Shown here: one piece after another, positions 1 to 8,431 of the stretch
Layout: each line of letters opens with the position of its first letter
How positions within the stretch are numbered: the first letter of the stretch is position 1
NCBI GenBank assembly: GCA_001632425.1
Contig: KV425591.1
Location: 170,867-183,754, forward strand
Direction: 5' to 3'
DNA: 12,888 bases
Source of the DNA: Neolentinus lepideus HHB14362 ss-1
Lineage: Eukaryota; Basidiomycota; Agaricomycetes; Gloeophyllales; Gloeophyllaceae
Notes under the pieces: generated by a model
What the model saw: the letters and a program-made list of their open reading frames with translations, nothing else
Told to the model about the DNA's origin: nothing
Databases searched by the model: none
Made by a program: the position numbers and the translations under genes

Positions 1-761
1 TATCTCATCAGCTCTTGCTAATCTAGAGCTCAGACTGTTAATATCGCCTAGTTCTGCAAAATCGTGCCTTCCAACAAGTAACTCCCAGTAAGTCTGCCCT
101 TGAAGTTGCCGTCTGCTTGAGCACATTTGACTTTCCTGGTGCGAAGATACTACTGCTGCGCTTACTGCCTGGCACCCCATCGGCAGCGGCTCCATCGCAG
201 TCATAGCAGACTCAGTCCCCGTCTCCTCCGCCCTCCCGAACTCGCTGCAGCTCACCATTCCAGCCGGAGCCAGCGGCACCGTTGGGTTCGGCAACGAGGG
301 CTACTGGGGAATCAAAGTCGACTCTACATGGATGTACAACGCCTCCTTCTACTACCGTTTCCCCACCACCTCCTCCTACAATGGCACGGCGACCATTTCT
401 CTCGTTTCCACAACTGGAGACACGTTCGCCACGGCCTCTGCCACACTTTCTGGTTCACAGACGACTTGGCAGCAGGTCTACGTCAACCTGAAGCCCACCA
501 CCAGTGCGTCAAATATGAATAACAACTTCACGGTGACGCTCGATGGCGCGGGGGCTGCGGGCGAGACGATCAACTTCGCAATGTTTTCTTTGTTCCCGCC
601 GACGTACAAGAATAGGACCAACGGGATGCGTGTAGACATCGCGGAGACGCTCGCGGCTATGAATCCGTCGTTTTTCCGGTTGCCGGGCGGGAATAACATC
701 GTGCGTACACTATTCTTCTTATTCACTTATAAGTTCTTCCAATACGCTTCGACCTTTCCAG

Positions 762-764
762 GAG
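762..764 (+). other. Candidate 3-nt exon (GAG) in left GH51 copy
   Basis: Counterpart of 10562-10564, flanked by CTTTCCAG and GTGAGTC, with introns of 61 and 70 nt. Confidence 0.72.
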
Positions 765-1536
765 GTGAGTCGACCAGATACGCACCCGCCTTCTCGATCG
801 CGGCTTACTTATCACATGGACGACACGTCCTTAGGGCGAAACGACTGCTACACGCTGGCAGTGGAACGCTACCGTTGGCCCGCTCGTGGATAGGCCTGGA
901 AGGCAAGGCGATTGGGGCTACATCAATACCGAGTGTGTACATATACATTCTTTCTACGAATCCATCAATTGACAGGCGATATTAGCGGCCTCGGGTTGAT
1001 GGAGTATCTGTACTGGTGCGAGGACGTTGGTATGCAGCCGATTATGGCTGTATGGGCTGGTGTGTCTCTTATTGTCTTAATGGGGCTGACCAGTCTGAAG
1101 TTTATGGGCGTGCAGGTTACTCTCTTGGCGGAACAAGTCTCTCTGAGGACCAACTGTCGGCCTACATTCAGCAGGCATCTGATCAAGTGTGTCTTGTTTG
1201 ATTCAGAACGAGTTCAAGATCTGAATCGCTGTTTATGTCGTGGTAGATCGAGTTTGTGATCGGGGACGCCTCTACTCCGAACGGTTTGTCTACATAGTTT
1301 ATTTCTTGAACAAGCGCGCTCAAGGGAGAGTCATATGTAGGTAAAATCCGTGCGTCGCTGGGACGCACTCAGCCTTTCAACTTGACGTACGTGGAGGTCG
1401 GAAACGAAGACTTCCTTTCACCCACTTCGTCAGTGCTTATCTACCCTCTCAAATATGGGCGCACATGGCTGACGCGATGGGTGCCTCGCAAAGATATATC
1501 TACCGATGGAAGGACTTTTTCAACGCTCTATCTGCG

Positions 1537-1539
1537 TAG
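1537..1539 (+). other. Premature TAG in left GH51 copy
   Basis: In-frame TAG in exon 14, following the codons for RWKDFFNALSA and preceding YPQL. The intact copy reads ALSASYPHL here. Using the GT inside GCGTAG as a donor would put exon 15 out of frame, so the stop is not an overlooked intron. Confidence 0.85.
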
Positions 1540-2585
1540 TACCCCCAGCTGCGTAAGTAATAGTAAATGAAATTCAGTCCTGATGGTAAAATGCCGAATA
1601 CTTGGACCCCTCCAGAATTTATCGCGACGACACACCCTTGGGACCCGGTCTTGACACCTACGCCCAAGGAATACGACGTCCATGTTTATCAGACCCCTAG
1701 TATGAGCTCGCCATACGTATGCTTGCCTGTGATTTGACTCGTTGACGGGCATTTAGACTGGTTTGCATCAAACTCGTTCTACTACGATAGCTACGAGGTA
1801 CGTCTAAATACCGCTATGGCCACATATATAACAGCCTGAATCTCGTACCCAGCGTAATGGGACGACTTACTTCGAGGTAGGGCTATCTCCGCTACGCAGT
1901 TGAGAATTCGGCTAACCCTGCCCATACGTAGGGGGAGTATGCTGCTATTTCTACCAATTCTAACAATCTTTATGGTGATCCGTCGAGTGGTCGTTTCCTA
2001 TGGCCTACTATGGAAGGTAAGTCTGATTGGTTCCCTGTGTGTTGTAATCGACCCCGAGTCTTGTGTACAACATTAGCTGCTACTGGTGAAGCGGCCTTCA
2101 TGACGGGTCTCGAGAGGAACAGCGATATCGTGTTTGCCGCGTCGTACGCGCCACTACTTCAGGTATGCTCGGCAATTATATCGCTTTGGTATGTTGCTCG
2201 ACCTGACTGGCCGGGTAGAATATTGCTAGTTCTCAATGGGTGAGTCGACCTACTGGTACACCATGAGGTTGTAATCATGCCATGTGGATACAATAGACTC
2301 CGGATTTGGTCAGCTTCGAGTAAGTCCCCACATGACCCTTGTGACTTTAGTCATAAAGCCAATACCCCATTAGTGCCGGAACGGTCTACAAGTCGATCAG
2401 CTACTACGTCCAGCAGGTTAGTCCCGGGAGATTGCGGTCTACTCTGGGTCCATTCTCTCATCTTGTTCCAGCTTTTCAGCGTTAATCGAGGCAATTCATA
2501 CCTCCCGAGTACGCTGCCGTCTGCGAGCGGCTCGGTCTTTTGGAGTGTAACCCGCCAAAATTCTCCCTCCGCTATTCTCATCAAA

Positions 2586-2642
2586 GCAAGTTAATCTGTC
2601 CAAGCACGATCTTTCCGGTTCTTCACTAGTTCGTACCTCTAG
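2586..2642 (+). other. GC-AG intron 23 of left GH51 copy
   Basis: The intron begins GCAAGT and ends CTCTAG. Only this donor keeps exon 23 (ending ILIK) in phase with exon 24 (starting VANTV). The GT four bases downstream would shift the frame. The same GC donor is found in the right copy at 8722-8666. Confidence 0.8.
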
Positions 2643-2876
2643 GTTGCAAACACTGTCTCGACCTCGTCGGCTCTCGTATTCCAACTGCCCTCTGGAGTAT
2701 CCGTTTCGAGCACCTCTGGAACGCTGCAAGTGATCACTGGCTCGCAGAACGCGACAAACAGTCCGTCGAACCCGAACGCGGTTACGCCTACGACCTCCAC
2801 TATCACGGTGGGCTCGACGATCAACTACAATGCGCCAGGTTACAGTGTCAGCCTGATAACTGTACCTGTCCGTTGA

Positions 2877-3566
2877 GTGATGGGAGGTCAAAACATGTAC
2901 GTGGGTGTTGGAACATCGATAGATTCTGGAATTATCGCCTTGCTTCCACGTTCTGGTGTGCGTTGAGCTGTGTGATGTGAATTCTGCCCCTTACTGAAAG
3001 GAGACGAGCGCCACGTTCATGGTATTCTTTGTCGGATCCACTTCTCAGTGCTCCACCCGTATTCACATGAGACAAACGCGAGATATGAGGGTTCTACGTG
3101 GCTAGTCTTCAGGTTTGCAATGTTCCCGTATTACAATCTTAATCAGACCCGTCCAACTGGGCTCTGTGTTTGAATACATCTACAGCGTACTGATATTTGA
3201 TACGCCCCGAGACATCTACTTGGTTTGCCGGTGTACGAGCCGGACTCTGTCGCTCTCCCACTACACGGGGTCCTATTAATTTTGAATTTCCAACTCCCCG
3301 ATCAGGAACGTGTTTAACGGACTGATTGAGCGCCTAAATGGACTACTGTTATGGCAAGAATAGTGTTGGCACAGCGGGCTGATATTCTGGCCTCGTTATC
3401 AACGTTTCTATCTGCAGGCACACTATAACGCGGAATCTTCGTCGCAACGCGTTTTCAGCTCGCGTTAGAAGAGTGAAATTTCCTTTGATTCGTTTCTTTC
3501 ATAGCCACAGCCTTGGCAAGCTCACCCGGGTTTCTGGGATTTTTTGAATCCTGCAGTGGTACTACT
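2877..3566. other. Intergenic stretch, no gene seen
   Basis: After the shared 3' flank of GH51 (to about 2915) I see no ORF with recognisable protein, no RNA gene and no repeat. It presumably holds the GH51 3' end and the upstream region of the kinase gene. No convincing TATA box is visible close to the proposed kinase ATG at 3567. Confidence 0.5.
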
Positions 3567-6500
3567 ATGTCTCAGCAGCCAAAGGCGACCCCGAGTCTAC
3601 CGTCGAAGTCTACGTTCTCTTTTACAGCGCCGTTGCCTGCCACATCGCACCTGAAGCAGCGACGCGTCTCGCTAGCTACCCCGTCAAGCCCGCGCTTGAT
3701 ACCCTCATGGAGTTTCAGGGACGATCCTGGACTGTATATGCCACCCACAGCGAACGGATCCAGCACGGGCTCCGAAAAGAAAGGGAAGATAGCTAATGAA
3801 GAGTACAGTGGAGACATTGACTTACAGCCACCTGAGAGCCCCGACCCATATTCAATACGCGAAGCCGACATGCTCCCCGACCTTCTATCGAGCCATGACA
3901 TCTTCGCCGAGCAGTCGGGTGACTCGTTCCAGTCGCAGACCTGGTCGTCCGGCTTCGATACGCCGACACATTTGGAATCTCACATTCGGGTTTCACGACT
4001 TCAGGATGATTTGAATTTCTGTGCTCTTGACCTCGACAACCTTGGGGACGGGGTCGCGTCGTACCGCCTTGGTCTAATATAAAAGGCTGTCGGCAAAGGT
4101 GTTCGCTGTTCCGCGGAGTTATACGGACAAATGCATGAAAGCGTATTTGACCTTATCGAAGGAGATGACTTCAACGATATTTGGTCTATATGGCAAGATG
4201 GAGATGAAGAGAGTGCGCGCAAGTGGATACTGGGCTGGTCTTACTATGTATGACCTTACTGATGAGGTTGCGCCCGCCATAACTTATCCTTTGCCATAGA
4301 TGCCTATGCCGAAAGTCCCTCTGTCTGTCGTTCGAGCGCTTCAACGACGCTTTGCATCGACCTCGCTCTCTCCGTCATTGTTATCCCTACAAATCGGAAC
4401 ACAACTATACCGATCCACGGTAATTGTGTGGAAGGTGATTCGTTCTCGAGCTATGCACGACCAATGGCGACGAGCGGGATTTCACTGCTTTGTGGATTAT
4501 GAGCTGGACTTGCAAATTCGCACGTGGTCTGACTGCTTCCAAATTCCTTGTGAACCGCCTCTGACTTCCAGGTATCGTGAATGGAGATCGCAACAGCTTG
4601 CCTGGGGTCATGACTGTGTTCGTATGAGTGATAGTCCGGCCCTTGATTTCATCGTTTAATTGTGGTTGGAAATGATGTCCTGGATGTACGCAGATAGTGA
4701 GGTCAAAGCAAGTTGTCTAGATCCTGCCGGATGTCGTATGAGGTAATTTCTGAATGCCGATGTGACTTATGGCCTCTAATATGGTACGAGCAGGGCTTCC
4801 AATCCACTGGTACGAAAACAATTCTGTTCGCATGGTATTGCAATGTATGATCATGCGCGCCCCAAGTATGATCATCTAGGAGTCCCTCATCCCCAGGTGA
4901 CTTTGCTAGTTTGGATGAAGTTCCGGCTTGAAGATGCAGCTACGACGCTACAGGCTGCCCTAGATGCGATCGGCTATGAAGCTTGGTGCGAGCTGCAAAG
5001 GATTCTCGCGCCTCGGATGATCAAGTACAAGCCTGGCATCTATGCTCTACCATGGGTCAATGAGTGTCCTCGCAGTCTAAGGGGCTATACGGACCTGTAC
5101 AGCGCTCGTTTTCTCGGTAACGACTCCCTGCTCACAAAATATATCCGCAAATCTGGACAAGATGCACAAGACACTGGGGTAAGGAATGGTGATGCGCTCT
5201 GCGACACCGCCACCGCTCTCAGAGTCTTAGGCGTCTATGCAAATGAAAAGGGGCTTAGGTGGCCTAGTGGTATTCTATCGGCCTTTGAGGAACCCCCGGA
5301 CCTTGAAGAATTTGTTAGTCTGCGTGTTCAGGAGTGAATGCACATCAACATCCGAGAAGATGGACATACTTGTCATCGAAAACGTGACCCATGCGCACTG
5401 CGGTTATATGTGTCTGCACGGTTGTATCTAGCCAAGCGAGGCTTAAAAGAATTCAGTTTTTTGGGTTTCGAGATACCTGAGGAACCAACCGGCAACGGTG
5501 CGTTGATACCTTTCATACCTAAGATGGCTGTATCATGATGGTTGCGTTCACAGAGAATCCTGACTGTGAAGCATGCCGTGACATGTTACGACTATCACGC
5601 ACCAAGCTCATCCCCAGTGGTGGATGCCGCAAAGGGACATATCCTTGGAATGATGTACTTGATCTGTATGTGCATATTTTGTCCACTATTATCAGAACGT
5701 GTTGAGCTACTTTCCTCAGTATTGAGATTACGTCGATAAGTTTAATCGGTTCGATCGGGCGCTACTATTTCAGCACCTACTCTCACGTGAAAAAATGGAG
5801 ATACTCGCAAACTTCAAAGAGCCTGAGGATAGACCTCACTTTGTCAACTACATCCAAATGGTGAATATCACATCGTTAGTGGAAGCGCGAGTAGAGCTGA
5901 CTTGCCATATAAGATACTCGATTCGTCTGCGAGAGGGTCTTTATACTGTGGCAAGCTGCTACACAAGGACTTGTTTCCTACCATTCGTGACCGCCTTCGC
6001 CGCCTGCAGGTATACCTTGTGCGCTCATCCAAGGACATGCCGCCATCCTTGAATATAAGAGGTATTCAACTTGAGAACCGAGATCCAGTAACAGGAGGAG
6101 GATTTGCAGACATAATCTGCGCACAGTTAGAGGGGAAATTGGTCTGTCTAAAGCATTTGCGTTTGTATCCGAATACTCCTGATAAGAAGCATACACATTT
6201 GATGAAAGTAAGTCCTCGCCTTGCACTTACTCATATGGTACACATGAAAAGCCTAATCCCATCGTCAGATTTTATATAAAGAGGCCATGATATGGCACAA
6301 TCTTCATCATCCACATATACTTCCATTTTACGGACTGGATCTCCTCACGTTCAAGTCATATATTTGTCTCGTAGCACCGTGGATGCAACATGGAACACTC
6401 ATCAAGTATGTTCAGACGCAAATATTATCAAATTCGGAAATCAACAAATTATTATACGAGGTCATACGAGGTATCCAGTACCTCCACAGTGAATGTGTTG

Positions 6501-7131
6501 TACATGGTGACTTGTGAGGAGTGAGTTCAGCACTTTCACTCGTACATTTCTGTGATGCCAAGTGTTATTCAGGCGAACATCTTGGTAAATGACTCCAGAC
6601 AAGCCTGCCTAGCAGATTTCGGTTTAGCCTGGTTTGCTGGAGTGACCAAGGGGTTCTCCACAAGCACTACCCGGGAAGGTTCAACTAGGTGGCTTGCACC
6701 TGAGTTAGTCGTGCAAGAGTCGACGGAGTTTAGGAGAACCCCAGAGAGCGATATCTATGCTTTTGGCTCCATTTGTTTGGAGGTGCACATTCTTTCAGGA
6801 GTACTGCTGCCGGTCACTAGCTTTACATTAGGATGCCTAGATCTATACGAAAGATGTACCTTATGCTGGAGTGAACAACACAGCCGTAGTGCTCAGACTT
6901 GTAAGGGCAGAACCTCCTCAGTGGGATGAGGGGACTGTTGGTGATATCCAGGCATTGACCCAACTATGCTGGAGAGTAGTCCCTGCAGAACGGCCCTCAG
7001 CGTCTGACATGGTGTCAGAAATGAAGAGAATCTGGCACACGAGTGCTACCGCAGAAGATGAATTCGACCCGGAAGACAGTGATGGTCTACGCGGGGAACC
7101 CCGGGATAGCGGGCGGGAATTGACTGTATAG
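3567..7131 (+). pseudogene. Decayed TKL-like Ser/Thr/Tyr protein kinase gene
   Basis: The C-terminal half is clearly a protein kinase of the type expanded in Agaricomycetes. Supported exons are 5554-5669, 5720-5860, 5914-6207, 6269-6520, 6573-6782 and 6841-7131. Motifs in order: Gly loop TGGGFADI (about 6091), VCLK lysine (AAG 6151), helix-C KEAMIW (Glu 6281), hinge region CLVAPWMQHG, catalytic loop HGDL (6503), DFG (6615), LAPEL (6693), SDIYAFGSICLE, and a CW...RPSASDM C-lobe, followed by an acidic tail. In the loop the expected HGDLRGANIL reads HGDL-stop-GANIL (TGA 6515-6517). The N-terminal half (3567-5497) has no fold I recognise: a Ser/Pro-rich start from ATG 3567, then alpha-helical-looking segments in one frame, with likely introns at 4248-4299 (or to 4315) and 4743-4793. 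Further in-frame stops occur at 4080, 4657, 5335 and 5723; the one at 4657 could be spliced out. N-terminal exon borders are tentative. Confidence 0.8.
6515..6517 (+). other. TGA in kinase catalytic loop (expected Arg of HGDLRGAN)
   Basis: The codon after HGDL is TGA and the codon after that (GGA) ends the exon at a good GTGAGT donor (6521). The next exon starts GCG AAC ATC (ANI). The family consensus at this position is HGDLRGANIL, so a CGA-to-TGA transition is the simplest reading. Alternative donors that remove the TGA either delete HGD or shift the frame. Confidence 0.8.
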
Positions 7132-7151
7132 CGCTGCTAAGTGGCACAAGA

Positions 7152-7228
7152 CACTGCGGGAGTCTCACTCTTTGAGGACCTGCAAAATGTTGATCAAAAT
7201 GGATATCCCATATAATTACTTTAGCAAA
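7152..7228 (+). repeat. Left terminal inverted repeat of transposon
   Basis: 77 bp matching the reverse complement of 8120-8196 with mismatches only at element positions 14 and 72. Similarity becomes patchy after this. Confidence 0.92.
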
Positions 7229-7534
7229 CCATTCTATCAAAGAGAAAAGTATATACTAAGGGAATAGTCAACAGACTGGATGAAATATTATCCATTTTAT
7301 TACCTTCAAGATCGCTTGAATATCTATAGTTAAACATCGAGCAAAACTGATAGTAAAATATTTTCTCCGAGAAACATTTTTGTAAGCAAGTTTGTTTTAA
7401 ATCTTTGCTGACTCTTAAATGGTAAATAATTATATATATTACCATAAGGACTATTTAGGTGTTATATGATGTAATACCATATATTACCTTTTGATGGTAT
7501 AAAAAAGTATATATTTGGGACTGAGTCAGAATGT

Positions 7535-7622
7535 ATTGCCCGGTGATTGGCCGGTGATTGCCCATAGGGGGCCCAGTGGCCACCCACAGAGTGCCCGGTG
7601 ATCACCCACAGAGCGCCCACAG
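7535..7622 (+). repeat. Eight 11-bp tandem repeats, left subterminal array
   Basis: Reads as eight consecutive 11-mers, the first ATTGCCCGGTG and the last AGCGCCCACAG, sharing a GCCC/ACCC core at units' positions 4-7. Units are degenerate but the 11-bp spacing is exact across 88 bp. Confidence 0.8.
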
Positions 7623-7740
7623 CTGCGCCATAACCGCCTACTAATCACATGATGCCCAATACTTGCCAAGGTAGTGGTTAGTTGTACATATTCATCATTA
7701 TCTATTACTACATAGCATAGTTGTCATGGGCATAGCTCTT

Positions 7741-7806
7741 GTGGGCAGTCAGTGAGCAATCACTGGGCAGTCAACGGGCAATCTCTGGGCGGTCAATGGG
7801 CAATAC
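7741..7806 (-). repeat. Six 11-bp tandem repeats, right subterminal array
   Basis: Reads on the plus strand as GTGGGCAGTCA, GTGAGCAATCA, CTGGGCAGTCA, ACGGGCAATCT, CTGGGCGGTCA, ATGGGCAATAC. The GGGC core is the complement of the GCCC core of the left array, so the two arrays face each other. Both arrays abut an ATGTATTGCCC-type junction on the outer side. Confidence 0.85.
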
Positions 7807-8119
7807 ATTTTGACAGTCAGGAATATATATTTTCTGACTCACTTTTGGATGACACCAAAATGTGAAATAATATATTATATAATAATGTAATTAAAAAGGC
7901 TGAACATTATTAAAAGTATAGATAGCCACTTAGGTGGCTACCCAAACCTGAAATATATCCATTCCATAAATAGATTTTGGGAGCAAATCTTTTGTTACTT
8001 CTTTTCCATTCTATTTATATTTAATCATTATAGTCATCTTGAAGGTAATGCTGTGGATAATATTTTGTCCAGTCTACTGAGCATTTTCTAAATATTTAAG
8101 TTTTCCCATGACAGAATAT

Positions 8120-8196
8120 TTTGCGAAAGTAATTATATGGGATATCCATTTTGATCAACATTTTGCAGGTCCTCAAAGAGTGGGACTCCCGCAGTG
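8120..8196 (-). repeat. Right terminal inverted repeat of transposon
   Basis: Partner of 7152-7228. It is directly followed by AGA, the same triplet that precedes the left end. Confidence 0.92.
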
Positions 8197-8431
8197 AGAC
8201 ACAGGGGTACACAGAACGTCGATTCGTAGGTGGGACGACTTAGAAAATCACTCATCTGTGCGAAATACCCAGATTGAGACTTGTGAAACAATGCAAAACA
8301 GAGTAGCATGACAATGTGTATTAGAGACACGCCATAAGATCTCGGGACAACCGAAATCGGACTCGACGGAACATGTTTCCACAAATTCAGCATGCCCAGA
8401 CAGCCGCGTACATGTTTTGACCTCTGGTCAC
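8197..8431. other. Flank between transposon and right GH51 gene
   Basis: Holds the right target duplication and, from about 8395, the end of the inverted-repeat arm (3' flank of GH51). No gene is supported. An open frame crosses this stretch on the minus strand but runs into the transposon and overlaps the GH51 stop. Confidence 0.5.

Larger units (their letters stand above)
1..2876 (+). pseudogene. abfA: GH51 alpha-L-arabinofuranosidase, left copy, 5'-truncated by window, one nonsense codon
   Basis: Second copy of the arabinofuranosidase gene described at 8432-11744. The window opens inside intron 5. Exons 6-24 are at 52-87, 147-700, 762-764, 835-932, 986-1059, 1116-1186, 1247-1283, 1341-1428, 1494-1552, 1616-1699, 1757-1797, 1853-1876, 1932-2016, 2077-2162, 2219-2239, 2297-2319, 2374-2416, 2472-2585 and 2643-2876; all phases agree and the stop is TGA. 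Visible family motifs are [27 protein letters not shown] (acid/base Glu) and GEYA (likely nucleophile). In exon 14 the codon at 1537-1539 is TAG where the right copy has AGC (Ser397), so translation would end between the two catalytic residues. No in-frame splice choice I tried removes it. Apart from this the frame and splice sites are preserved, so inactivation is either recent or a sequence error. Exons 1-5 lie outside the window. Confidence 0.88.
1..2915 (+). repeat. Left arm of large inverted repeat (GH51 segmental duplication)
   Basis: Bases 1-2915 match the reverse complement of about 8395-11325. The match covers exons and introns of the GH51 gene plus roughly 35 bp after the stop, where a shared GGTCAAAACATGTACG stretch fades out. 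The arm probably continues beyond the left window edge, because position 1 corresponds to position 11325 in the middle of intron 5. Similarity is uneven: intron 6 (88-146) differs at one base from its partner, while intron 18 (2017-2076) is barely alignable. Confidence 0.93.
7152..8196. mobile_element. Non-autonomous CACTA/Spm-like DNA transposon, about 1045 bp
   Basis: The element starts CACTGCGGGAGT and ends with its complement ACTCCCGCAGTG. The first and last 77 bp match in inverted orientation with two mismatches. It is flanked on both sides by AGA (7149-7151 and 8197-8199), a 3-bp target duplication. A second inverted block follows inside (7273-7312 with 8036-8075), then two inverted arrays of 11-bp tandem repeats (7535-7622 and 7741-7806) around a central spacer of about 118 bp. 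No transposase-like ORF is present and the arms are AT-rich, unlike the neighbouring genes. CACTG/CAGTG ends, a 2-3 bp duplication and short subterminal repeats are known of the CACTA (EnSpm) superfamily; assignment to it is my inference. It sits 20 bp after the kinase stop codon. Confidence 0.85.

Noticed and set aside
4079..4131. TATAAAAG followed by ATG at 4131 as the start of a separate gene
   Set aside because: The frame is continuous with the upstream Ser/Pro-rich segment apart from the TAA at 4080, and no independent end was found. It remains possible but less simple.
4300..4659. Stand-alone 119-codon gene
   Set aside because: It shares frame with downstream kinase-gene segments and follows a plausible intron (4248-4299), so it is better read as part of the broken kinase gene.
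5740..5765. tRNA B-box-like GGTTCGATC
   Set aside because: No matching A box or cloverleaf around it; it lies in a coding exon of the kinase gene.
6515..6517. TGA read as selenocysteine or a reassigned codon
   Set aside because: Both GH51 copies use TGA as their normal stop, and no SECIS-like structure was seen. Nonsense mutation is simpler.
7535..7806. CRISPR array
   Set aside because: The 11-bp units are directly adjacent with no spacers, inside a eukaryotic transposon.
7152..8196. LTR retrotransposon or Helitron
   Set aside because: The ends are inverted, not direct, repeats, and there is a 3-bp target duplication, which fits a cut-and-paste DNA transposon.
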